Source: Chlorops oryzae
Lineage: Eukaryota; Arthropoda; Insecta; Diptera; Chloropidae
Direction of reading: 5' to 3'
Length of the DNA stretch: 64,000 bases
Assembly: GCA_020466095.1 (NCBI GenBank)
Contig: CM035806.1
Location: 163,143,379 to 163,207,378 of the forward strand
Of the stretch, positions 1-10,699 are shown one piece after another. A model generated the notes under the pieces. It worked only from the letters and a program-made list of their open reading frames with translations, was not told the origin of the DNA and did not search any database. The position numbers were made by a program, and so were the translations under genes. The stretch's first letter is position 1. Each line of letters begins with the position of its first letter.

Positions 1-1020
1 AAGTCTCCTTCACTAATTTGTGCACAGTTAGGGCCCATTTTCCACTTTATTGAGCAGAAAATATCACCTTCCTATGTGTTGAGGGTGCGGGGGGTCCATC
101 AAACAAAAATAGGTCAATTAGAAGAGGGGGCAAATGCACGCAATTGGAAAATTCTAAATATTTGGGTACTTACATTTTCTATAACCTTCAGCCCGATCTT
201 TCAATTCGTGTATTAAATCCGAAGCATGTAGATCCCAATTGAGTTGGTTCATGTCGAGTCGAGTCGAGTCGAGTAGGTTCGATAAGATTAAGGCTCTTCT
301 CAAGGCGGTTGAAAAAGCTAATACACGACACGAGCCGATAAATAGTTCTATCCGCACCCACACCCATACATACCAATACATATAGCGATATACAAATTTC
401 ATCGTCCACCTTCGTTAAGGGGGGTTGGGTGAGCAAGTGGGCGTTAAACGAAGTTGTTAGACGAAGCGAAATAAAAATGAAACGAAGAATGGAAGCTTAC
501 GTTCCGCTCCGCTCCGCTCAGCGCCGATCGTATTAATTAATACCGATACAAATGCGTGAACACGTTAGCTCTTACAAGTCACAAATATTACCATAAAAAA
601 GCAAACTGATTGGCGATCCATATAAAATTCCAAAGGGCAACAAAACTACACGCCAATAAAGTCATGAGCATTTTGTATGAAAAAGTGTACCCCAAAAACT
701 TCTATTAGTATTTCGTATAAAAGAAGTGTGCGTCGTTGTCGTTGTCGCTGTCGCTGTCGATGCCGTTGGCAGCAATTGAGCTGCGCAGAGCCGATTGCGA
801 TTACGCTGCGGCAACGCCAACACCGATGCCGACCGCAGCGATACCAATAGCGACCGCGCCAGCGACAGCGACGAAAACAACAGCACCAACAACAACAATA
901 ACAATAACACGAAAAAGAGCAACAAAATGCCGATGATGATGATGACACGATGTAGACGCCGCACAGTGGTCCCGCCTCATACATTTTTTGGAAAAAAAAA
1001 AAATAGAAGGACTGCTCGTA
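1..1020. other. Non-coding DNA with short tandem motifs
   Basis: No gene is supported here. There is a GTCGA pentamer run near 251-275, a CCGCT run near 502-518, and a stretch of GTCGCTGTCG followed by CAACAA-type triplets at about 731-950. Open frames across the last stretch are rich in one or two residues on every strand, as expected for translated simple repeats. Confidence 0.6.
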
Positions 1021-1600
1021 GAACATTGAAATTTGGCACACACCATAGTTTTGACTAAATTAAGAAAATTTACAAAATTTCATGGAAATCGTACCATTGC
1101 CACGCCTACCGCCCATACATCTGAAATTTCCAAAATTTGCAATTTTCGTCTGATCTTAATGAAATTTGATAGGATAGTAGGATTCGAGACTCTTAGCCAA
1201 AAAAAAATTTACTTCAAGAAAATCGGACTTATACCACGCCCACTTTCCATAAAACAAAAATTTCAAAATTCAATATTTTCAACAAAATTGTGATTTAGGT
1301 TGGCAAAGAAACAGGAAATATTGTTTAAACAAAGAATAATAAATTTTTTAAACTGCCACGCCCACTTTCTATGAGTTTTTTAATACTTAATCATATACCG
1401 TTTGCTTCTATAATGCCTGCAAAAAGGACAACTTTTTGTTGAATGAAAAGAATAACAGATGGTTTTTTTAACTTGCTGAAACTTCATGCAAAACATGTAA
1501 AGTTTTTAGAATAACGTTAAAAAAATTTAAGATGATAAAATATAAATTTTATTTCATCTTATTTCAATTTTATTTTATATATGCCACGCCCACCTTGTAG
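1020..1600. repeat. Dispersed 'CCACGCCCACTTT' dipteran repeat
   Basis: AT-rich sequence in which the phrase CCACGCC(C/T)AC recurs near 1101, 1233, 1352 and 1582, with 'aaatcggacttataccacgcccac' style phrasing before the second copy (split over several words here). This phrase is familiar from repeated intergenic DNA of flies; the family assignment is from memory, not from a search. No terminal repeats or coding capacity are visible. Confidence 0.4.
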
Positions 1601-1824
1601 ACTATGAAAAACAAATCCTTTGAAAAGTTCATATTACCAATAATTTTATTGCCAATAACTTCAAAATTGATGCAAATGTCATCAAACACTCACTTTGTTT
1701 ATATATTCGTGAACAATAATTTGTTGTTTTTGTTTTTTCATTTAAGTTTCAGTTTCTTACATCTTATTTTTGTTTACATTCAGAGTTGTAATTTTTACGC
1801 TAATTAATTTACATAACCCTAAAG

Positions 1825-2467
1825 CAGTGATTGCCACCGGAATGCCCGCGAGCAATGCACCTGTGTGAGTGCGCCTATGCGTGTGAAGCCGAAGCTGAAA
1901 AATGAAAATCAGTCTGTTGTCAAATGTCGAGCGAGTAGGTTTGCGTCGCATGCTTTCTTGAAATTTTCGATTTGCTTCTTAAAAATTTTCGTCATTTCAA
2001 TCAAATCAGTCATATGAAAACTGTCGAACGGGAACGGTGTATTCGCATGCCTTTTATTTTATGCTTACACCCTGAAAAAAACATAGCAGCAATACAATAT
2101 TGATTTTAATGGGTAAATTTTTTATATGGAAGAACGTAGCTATGAAGAAAAAATTAAAAAACATTTTTATAATACTGCATTCCTCAGACCGTATTTGGAG
2201 CTATTTTAAAAAAAAAAAATTTTTTTTGAATTTAGAAATTTCTTGTTTTTATTTGAAGTAGAAGTATAACATATATATATATTTTTGAAAGTGAAAAAAT
2301 CTCTAATCTAATGTCCAAGTTCGGTTAGTTCCCTGAAAATCAGTAAAAAATTTCGATTTTTATTATCTCGCATTTTTGTTTTGACTGGTAATTTTCGCGC
2401 AGTGCATGCACATCGTTACATAAAAATACGAAGCAGAAGTATCGTTGTGTGGGTTTGGCAATCACTG
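1825..2467. mobile_element. Non-autonomous hAT-type DNA transposon, 643 bp
   Basis: The segment begins CAGTGATTGCCA and ends with the exact reverse complement TGGCAATCACTG. It is flanked on both sides by the same 8 bp, CCCTAAAG (1817-1824 and 2468-2475). An 8-bp target duplication with ends starting CAGTG is the signature of the hAT superfamily. The interior is AT-rich with no long open frame, so it cannot encode a transposase and would depend on an enzyme supplied in trans. The intact target duplication means both element boundaries are exact. Confidence 0.85.
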
Positions 2468-3659
2468 CCCTAAAGGTATGCCGCACTTTTTTTTAAGCTT
2501 TTTTGTACAAGTTTCATAACAAGTTTTCGACATTCAAAGCAAAAAGGCAAATTTCAGCAAATTTTTTTCGCATTAATCAACAAAACAGACTCCATTCCTT
2601 AATTTGTATATAGTTTGAAGACGGATCAGGCCGGAGGAACCATTTTTTGTTCTTCCATCAAAACTATAAAAGTCGTCAATTTTAAAGTGACTGATACACG
2701 ATATCAAAATAGCTTCTTTTAGATTTTTCATTTAATAATTTGTTATAACTTTTTATTTGTCAAAAAAGTACTATATTTTGATAATAAGCCCCCAAAATAG
2801 TAATTCGAATAAAATTTAATTAGGAAAAACCATCGCAAAGTTGACTAATTTTTTTTCCAATTGTAACTAAAAAAAAAAAATGTTCTGACTTCCGCTTCCG
2901 GTATTCCATTTTGAGAAAAAATTTTGATGCATTTCTCTTAATGAAATATTTTTTAATCGAGCTAAGTTATTGTATATTTAAAAATTATATGTTCGAAAAA
3001 ATCCATTTTTTCCGCTCAGAAACCACTGTGCGCCGTCAGCGCCATATCTCGCTGCGCGTCACATTCCATCGCAAAGCACCAATTATTTTTCACCAATCTT
3101 CTTAATGAACGAACAAACCCACTACATACCTACAGATACAGAAGCATATCCCAGCCCAGCACACACGCGCATGCATATACACATGGTCAGACACACACAG
3201 ATTAGTTTCTGCCGTTCCATTCCGCTCCTTTCCGACCCGAACCCGTCGCGGACCATCACGAACCGATCAACTACGATCGATCGATCCTACAACCGAAGAA
3301 GACGCCATTACCAAACGAACCGAAAACTTGTGAATGAAATGACTTTAGACCTCTCTCTCTGGAATGTGGTCTTGTGAGAATGAGCATTGCGAGAACGAAC
3401 GTACACACACACATACGCACACACACATCCATCCACATATCATCACACCAAGAAGTGCTCAGATACTACAAAAACCGACTTCAAACTGATTCAATGACGC
3501 CAATAATGAATGGTAGTGCTGCCAGATTTCATTGCAATGAACTGTTCCGACTATCCCCAAATAAAAATCAAAGCTCTTTGCCTTTTTTTTTTTGTTCCAT
3601 TTGATGACCTGCAATAAGTAATGAGTTTTTTTGTTTTTATTATTCTTTAACATTATTTA

Positions 3660-3977
3660 CAGTAAAACTCCTAAGGAGTCGACGAAAGATTGTAAATATG
3701 TGGGAGGGGGGCTAATTTTTGGGAACATTTATAAGAGGTTTCTGCTAATGAGACGTCGATTTCTAATCTAAAGAATCGAAAAAAAATCATTGCAGTGGAC
3801 TCCCCGGTACTCCGACAAACGAACCATATATGTGTAAGTAGTACTCCCTAAGACCCACTATAGTCTGGATTTTACATACTTCTTCTTCTTCTTTCTTCTG
3901 CTGAATAAAATTCCAGCCGGATTACCGGGGATTCACTGCATAATAATTGATGTCGATTCGTGCAAGGGGTCTTACTG
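3660..3977. mobile_element. Pogo/Tigger-like MITE interrupted by another MITE
   Basis: The left end CAGTAAAACTCCT and the right end, read as reverse complement, CAGTAAGACCCCT share most bases. Both continue into GA(G/A)TCGAC. TA precedes the left end (3658-3659); the expected TA on the right reads TT. CAGT ends with a TA target fit the pogo/Tigger branch of Tc1/mariner. Removing the inner element (3793-3938) leaves about 172 bp, a usual MITE size. No coding capacity. Confidence 0.5.
3793..3938. mobile_element. Tigger-like MITE nested in the 3660-3977 element
   Basis: The ends are CAGTGGACTCCCCGGTA and, in reverse complement, CAGTGAATCCCCGGTA, a close match over 16-17 bp followed by a TCCG motif on both sides. 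This is the typical Tigger terminus with a CCCCGGTA block. The flanking dinucleotides are TG and CA, each one transition from the expected TA. At 146 bp it has no coding capacity and contains a short CTTCTT tract. Confidence 0.65.
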
Positions 3978-4357
3978 TTCACATTCAAGCAAGTTGAGAA
4001 GTATTTTCAACATTTAAAAAATTTTTTTTTTGACTGGCAGCGTCTGGCAGCATTTTTTATATGGGCCAGCATCGCCTTAGACTTCAGTCAGTTGTACTAC
4101 GCGATTTCTCTCTTCTATTGCAAAAAAAATATGTCGTAGCGTATCACGCCGTCCCGTGTCGCGTGTAGGCCTTCAGTATGAATAGTTAGCACTTTTCTGC
4201 GAAATTCCCAGTAGGAAATCATGGTCACGCCACCCCATTTTGAAGTCCTGAAGAATTCGCAATTGAGTTGATTGAGTACTCTTACACTGTTCTTATAATC
4301 GAAACTTACCTGTGTTCTGCCTCCTATGCGCGCCCTTTTCGATTCGACTGTGGACTA

Positions 4358-4504
4358 GAGTGCACACTCTTTTAAGCGGAAACCTATGGACCGAAAAATG
4401 TGTCCACTTAAGAGGAAATTTTTGGAAAATCACGAAACAACTAGAGCATTCGCAAAATGTGTCCGCTTTAGAGGAGTAGATATCCGCAAGGAGAGAGTGC
4501 AATG
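4358..4504. mobile_element. Tigger-like MITE, CAGTGTACTCTC family, diverged copy
   Basis: Ends resemble AGTGCACACTC on the left and GAGAGAGTGCAATG on the right, with TA at 4356-4357 and 4505-4506. The inside carries the family phrases GTCC(A/G)CTTAAGAGGAAA and AGAGCATTCGCAAAA, also seen at 45008-45158 and 36224-36364. It is more diverged than those copies. Confidence 0.6.
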
Positions 4505-4544
4505 TATAACAATAAAATTTTTAATAGAGCTGATATGTATACAG

Positions 4545-4995
4545 TGGACCCGCAGCAGTTCAACAATTGGTTATTCTGGGGCCCCAGGTAATGCGACATC
4601 ACTATTACAAAGGGGGTGTCATAGAATCGGACATTCGAAAAAAACAAAATTTTTTTAATAAATTCAAATTTAAAAAATATTGTACATACAATTTATCAAT
4701 TGGAATGTAACTTTGTTCATAAAAAAACTCGTTCAAAAATAATCGGACTATAGGGGCTCATTGAGTTCCATAGCGTTACGTTACGAAAACGAAAGTTTTT
4801 GACTTAGATTAAAATTGCAACTCGTGTTTGAATTTTCGTATTAAACTTAATAGCACTATAGTATTGGAATATTATGGATTATTGTTAGAGTTTTATTGTA
4901 ATTCCAGCCGTTCGAAATGAATTCCTTGGCATAAAACCTTGGCATTGGGTCACCTTGAAAACGCTTTTAAATTTATTTTGTATGAAAAATTTGTT
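4545..4995. repeat. Diverged direct repeat, copy 1
   Basis: The 4690-4995 part matches 5455-5745 in the same orientation. Shared landmarks, in order, are CTCGTT(C/T)(A/G)...CCGG/TCGG(A/T)CTATAGGGG, TCATTGAGT(T/C)C, ACTATAGT, ATTGTTAGAGT, CCAGCCGTTCGAAATGAATT and GAAAACGCTTTT. The segment starts with TACAGTGGACCC, a Tigger-like left end, so the pair may be two copies of one old element rather than a host duplication. Confidence 0.5.
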
Positions 4996-5454
4996 CATAT
5001 TTACCTTTTTCCACTCTTAATTCATAAATTCTGCTATTATAAATAGAGGCCAATAATAATTTATCAAAAACAATATTTAATTGAGCTTGCGTAATTAGAA
5101 GTAATATCAACTTATTCGTTAAAGAATTTTTGTTGTTGTTGTTTTGGTTGATTCTTCTGAATGGAATTATTAAGGACGATAACTTCCATTGATCAGGTTA
5201 CTAAAATGGCCCAAATTTCATAGATAAAGCACTTTTAAAGGTAATTTAAGAAATACAAATACAACAAAATAAGCCTTTACCTATGTTTTACAGAAATGAG
5301 GGCTGACTATAACCACCAATCTTCTTAAATAGTGGAATTCAGATGTGTTACTATGATAGTACATACCCAAAAATTGTTTTAAGGAACTGGGGCATTTTCA
5401 TTTCCGGTAGACCTTTCTGTGGAAATGCCCATATGTACATACAATCTTATCATT

Positions 5455-5745
5455 GGATCTGTAATTTTTGTATTATAAGGAACTCGTTTGTAAAAAAAAT
5501 TCCGGTCTATAGGGGGTCTCATTGAGTCCTATATAATCCGACGAATTGACCGCTGAACTCGCATGCGGGATGTTTTGAGCCAGTGGGGCTAATTGGGACT
5601 ATAGTCTTGGGCTATTGTGGATATTGTTAGAGTCTTTTTTTTTGTTCCAGCCGTTCGAAATGAATTCCTTGGAAAAAAACGTTCGCATTGGGTCATTTGA
5701 AAACGCTTTTGCCGTTTATTTTTTCGGAGAAAACATTTGTTCATA
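5455..5745. repeat. Diverged direct repeat, copy 2
   Basis: Second copy of the repeat described at 4545-4995, about 760 bp downstream. The block around CCAGCCGTTCGAAATGAATT is identical in both copies, while flanking parts carry many substitutions and small indels. The first part (TTATCATTGGATCT ... GGTCTATAGGGGG) is also found at about 36388-36470, supporting a mobile rather than local origin. Confidence 0.5.
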
Positions 5746-6960
5746 TTTGTGCTTTTTCACACACTCACACACATGCAAACGTGACCATTGATCGGCAAAT
5801 GCTGCGGCATGGAAGCTTAGCGCTCGTCGCTCTCGCGTCACGTTCCCGCAAGTGTGTGGGTACTCGTGCCAAAAACGACACACACACACACACACACCGT
5901 ACCCATTCGTTATTATGGTGTGGATGTATGTGCGTTTATCTTCAAAAACATTCAGCATTTTGCGTTGTGAATGGGTGGTGTGAGGGCGAAGAGTGCGACG
6001 AGAGCGAGAAGCCTAAAAAAAAAAGAACAGCAAACAAACAACAAAAAATTCAAAAATGGCGGAGATAGTGAAAGCAAATAAGTAAAAAATCAAATGCGCA
6101 AAAAGCTCAACGCCACGCTCGCACCCGAAGAGACTTTTCTTATCCAACGCGCAGCGAAACAAAATGGCGTTTGTCGAGTTGAGCTTTTGCTTCCATATTT
6201 GTGTGTCTTTTTTTTTCCCCCAATTGTTTTTTCCGATGCCATTTTGTTGAATTCACATATTAGACGTCTTCATTCAATTGAGCTTCAGTTGAATTCTTAT
6301 AGAAAGAAGGGTGAAAATTTTCATAAATTTTCAAAAGTTTATGGTCCTTTTTTGTGATCTTCTTTCAGTTATTTTGACTGAATTTTCAGAAAAGCCCTTA
6401 AAGAGGCATTTTTTTTTTATGAAAAGAGGCATTTTTTCCCATCTGAGAGCGAGGAAATTCGAACATTTTTCACATAAAATCGATCAAACATCCGCGAACA
6501 CTAAAATAATCGCCAAAAACACGAAAAATGAACTCCTTTGCGCTACCATGGTCCCGGAGTTTCATAAATGCAAGCATAAAAACGAGATATATCATGGCTC
6601 CGATCTCCCCATCAGTAACAGTCATCGACGTTAACTCAGATTAGGTTAGGTTACACAGATTACAAATAAAAAAAGAGCGTTCGATTCAGATTATAAAGTC
6701 TGGAATTTTTGCGGAAAAAAAATGTAAATTCTTGGTACAACTTATACAATCCGAATGGGTTCTTTCGAATGGGAGAAAAATTATGCGGCTAACTCTCAAA
6801 ATCCAATGACATAACAAATAAACATCCTTCAGAACTCTCTGCCTTTGCCACCACATCCTGATCATTGCGACTTTTAAACAATTTAATACAGTCAGTTAAA
6901 GAATTTTTAGACCAAAAAAAAAAAAAATATAATAATAATATCTAAAATATAGAGGCTGCA
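5746..6960. other. AT-rich non-coding stretch
   Basis: Contains short (CA)n runs near 5760 and 5880, poly-T/poly-A runs and two TTAGG units at about 6644-6656. No frame has credible coding character. The TTAGG units could be the reverse-strand tail of a LINE of the CCTAACC-ended type, but no coding remnant is attached. Confidence 0.4.
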
Positions 6961-6964
6961 AGCT

Positions 6965-7640
6965 CCGGCTAACCAGAACTTTGGTGATATGTTTAAGAAA
7001 ATTTGCTTGCCATCGCAGGAACACTTTGAACCCAAGTGTCTTTGCAGACCCTACATGCACTTCCTTTCCTGCGAGGGGAATCAATTTATGATTTACGGGC
7101 TTGGCAAGCCCACGGACCCTAGCCAACAGTTCGACCATTCCTGGCAGATTGGATATAGAAGCTATAAAATAGTAGTGACTTGTGTCAAGTCACGAACGGT
7201 TGACTAATAGACCTTAAGTTGGTACGACGGGGATCAGGGCCCCACGTACTGACCACCCGTGCCTGATCGTATGGGAGGCTCGTCGGGGCTATGGTTGCTT
7301 AACGGTGAGCTGAGCTGGCACCATACCATTACCAATGGGTTCCAATATTGTTGCCTACCCCTGCGTGAGGAAAAGATTGGTAAACTGTGAACTGAACTTC
7401 GCACACTGGGTCACTGGTGAGAAGGCACGCAGTGGCAACCGCCAGTGTGTTAATACTGGCCATGTGCATTGCGATGCCGGGGAGTGGAAGCCCACCCAGG
7501 ATATATAGCCACGTTAAACTTAACTATGTATGTATGCACTTTCTTGCTTTGAAGATGAAGACAGTATAGAGCACTTCTGTTATTGTCCCGCCTTCTCAAG
7601 AAAAATATATCCATTGTCTACCTCTGCAAACCCTGGGTCG
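6965..7640 (+). mobile_element. Probable LINE remnant, composite
   Basis: About 7205-7500 is a GC-richer block unlike its neighbours, reading like the untranslated region of a retroelement. It is followed by a short open stretch (about 7520-7600) translating as CFEDEDSIEHFCYCPAF. The Cys...His...Cys spacing after an acidic run resembles the zinc-knuckle-like tail downstream of reverse transcriptase in many insect LINEs. No reverse transcriptase domain is present. Family assignment is not possible by eye, and the two parts may come from different elements. Confidence 0.35.
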
Positions 7641-8715
7641 CACCTTTATTCTCGCTCCTGAACAAGATTACCAGATTTTCTGTAGACAGTGTCTTTCCCA
7701 CTCCATGTCATCATAATCATCAATATCATCATTCACATCACCGCACGAATGCCCTTGACTATTGTCCCATACAATATACATATATTTGTCCTCCTCATAC
7801 TTGTGACAGCACGCTACCACTGTAGGTTGTTCCTTAATAAATCGTCGTACTATTTCATTTCCTCTATGACCGCTTCTACGCCCCTCACTACTCTTTGGAA
7901 TTCCGCGTAAAACGGCCCTACATGGCATAGTCTTATTTAAGAAATATAAACTTTTATAATAAAAAAATGGATGTGACTTTCAATAATGACAAATTCTGAA
8001 GACGTTTACTAGCATCACTTTTGAATCAAAAAAATAAGCACAAAAAGGCGATAACGGGTGCAGCCGACAGGGCCGCTTAACGTAGACTTTCCCATAGCAT
8101 AAAGATCCTTTGATTACTATATCTGCTACCCATCAAAATTCGGTTGGAGTTTAGGTGACAGAAATAATTTAAGGTTTCGAAGGCCCCTCAAGAACTATTT
8201 ATTGCAATTATAAGGTTTAACCCTCTGCAGCTAATGAGGTATAATTTTTATAATACAACTGATGTGTGGTCTACCAGACGTCTCATCTCGTAACTGATTT
8301 TCCTCTTCAAATTCCTAACTGGCCTAATTCGTAGCCTTATTTCCTAAAAGAGCAAATTCAAGTTTTCACGCCAGAAAAGGATAAGAAAGGATTTGAAAGA
8401 AAAGGCAGTTTTTGAAGAGAGCACAAGGATCTTAACATCGGATTTTACAAAAGCACGAACAATTTTCTGTTTTTCGAGGTCTGCCACGACTAAGACGTCA
8501 GCTGCAGAAGGTTAAGACCCTTCAGCCGAGACCATGGCAATCTCGTCAATTGATCAATATTACTTCTTTCTAGAAAAGTCAATAATGGAGACAAACAGCG
8601 TGTCCACATCTCCTTTCTGGCTTTTTCGACTTTCAATTACTTTGTAATCGATGCTTCGGACCACCTCGATCAATTTTTATAATAAATTCCCTTGTATATG
8701 AGAGAGACTGGAAGC

Positions 8716-8718
<3 letters not shown>

Positions 8719-8755
<37 letters not shown>
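8719..8755. repeat. (GA)n microsatellite
   Basis: About 18 uninterrupted GA units. No transposon end is visible beside it. Confidence 0.9.
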
Positions 8756-8757
<2 letters not shown>

Positions 8758-9505
8758 ACTTCCTTAAATGGACCGCTCAAAAACGTTCAATTTCGAGGAG
8801 CCTTCTTTTCGTATTTAACAGAAAACAACGTCTGATTGGTGGAGGGAGGACCGAAAGGGCCTTACCGTTGGTATCTAGATATCAGCACAAAACTTATTTT
8901 TTCCAGCTAGGGTCTACGATTATGTTTCATGTAATTTTTTTTTTTTGTTGTTTTCCGGGTCTGTCGAAAAGAGTTGCTTTCTGTTTATCAAAGGCCTCTC
9001 AGTGACCGATCTTACAACGTTATTCTGATGGTACTATGAAAAATTAACTAGTTTTTTAACTTGTTACTACTTACTCCATAGCTCTGATATGTATTATTTG
9101 CCAAACATAATCGGTGCTCAACGGCAAGGTCTTGATTATCCAAGAGGGCACAGTGTGTTTCTTTGAATGATTCTCCCGAATTCGCTCTCTCAAATATGGT
9201 CTTCCGAATCTTCTGTAAAATGAAATTTATTCTATCGCAAATCGGGGGAAACTAATCCCGTGGTCCATATTCTCTCGGAGAGTCCAATTGCAAAGTGATT
9301 TCAATTCATGCGACAGACCCACACACGTGATTAAAATTCAATGTAATTTCCTCGAGGGTGAAAATTCTTACATATACATGTACATGTTTATGAGTATGCT
9401 TAGATTGCTGATTTAGCTTCTGATTAGATAAGTAGGCATATATGATTCAGTCCAACCCTCTTTCAAGGATCGGAAGGGAAAGCGATCGATTTAATTTCAG
9501 TTAAG

Positions 9506-9530
9506 CTCTCTCTCTCTCTCTCTCTCTCTC
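9506..9530. repeat. (CT)n microsatellite
   Basis: About 12 CT units followed by an interrupted TTGCTCTCTC tail. Confidence 0.85.
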
Positions 9531-10004
9531 TTGCTCTCTCCTTTAATTGGCCCTTTCTCGTTTTTCTCGCAATTTCTAATAAATGCCAGCTTAAGTGTAC
9601 TCGTGATAGCCAATGAGTGCAGCAGGAAATGTCATCCTTTAAATTTACGGGCTATAATCGTTCGGAAATGAATCTTCATAGAGAGGACAATTACAGTGGC
9701 TAAGCACATAACATTTTTCTATAAAAATAAAACAAACCTTGTGGAAAGGAGGAGGATATTAATGGGGATAATTATGTCATTGGCGAAAATGATTCCGGGC
9801 CGGTTTGTTGCATCTGAAATTTGTGGATGTGTTTGGCAAACCTTAAAGATAAATGTGCGGTACATTCGAGCCTCCGATCTACGAGACGACGATACGCATT
9901 GCCGTAGAGGTAAATCACCCTTGCCTTCTTCTGCCTCCACCGCTGCGACCAGCATCGTCCGTTCTACCATAATCGCAAAGAAGAAAAGACAATCGATGCG
10001 ACGA

Positions 10005-10065
10005 TGAAGATGACGATGACGATGATGACGACAGTGACAGCGGCACAGCAGCAGAAACTAACAAT

Positions 10066-10097
<32 letters not shown>

Positions 10098-10110
10098 ATC
10101 AACAAGAAAA
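10005..10110. repeat. GATGAC / CAGCAG / CAACAA triplet tract
   Basis: GATGAC-type triplets pass into CAGCAG and then AACAAC repeats. Long frames on either strand translate as Ser, Leu or Cys runs, so no protein is called. A short (CA)n run follows at about 10200-10222. Confidence 0.8.
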
Positions 10111-10699
10111 ACAATAACAAAAACATTGAACGCTTGGACGGTAACGTAGGTTGCACGAAATTCCTCAAGAATTTAGGTACGCAAACACGCTTGCGCGCAC
10201 ACACAAACACACACACACACACTCGAGCACTCGCGCACTCACATTCACAGTCGGCAGTCACAGTCAACGTGCACATGCGCATGCGCACATGCAGCACATA
10301 ACGATGAAACAAGTCTCTGGCCGTCTCTCCGTTCAAACGTGCAAGCGATGAGCAGCAGGGCAGACGATTTCTTTGAGGAGAGGAGAAATGTAGATTAAAA
10401 AGCAAGAAGAAAAAGAAGTAGAAAAAAACAAAGTTTCTCACGTTCCTCTTCCTAAATTCTTGGAATTGCAATACATTAAAAAGAGGTCTCTGCTCGTTTG
10501 TGAGCCTCTGAGCAAGCCGCCGTTGATGAAGACGACGTTGAGCGACGAGCGCTGTTTCGCTGGCTCGTTGGCTCACTGGCTGCTGAAATATCCAAAGTCC
10601 CTTTCACAAATATCGACATTGAAACTGCTAAGAGGCGAACGCATGGCCTGCATACACTGTGAGAATTGCTGTTGCGCGACGAAAATCCCATTGTAAAAA

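Larger units (their letters stand above)
7641..9690. other. Unremarkable non-coding DNA
   Basis: I see no gene, terminal repeat or conserved motif. The only clear items are a (GA)n array at 8719-8755 and a (CT)n array at 9506-9530. Open frames here are short and lack any recognisable domain. Confidence 0.4.
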
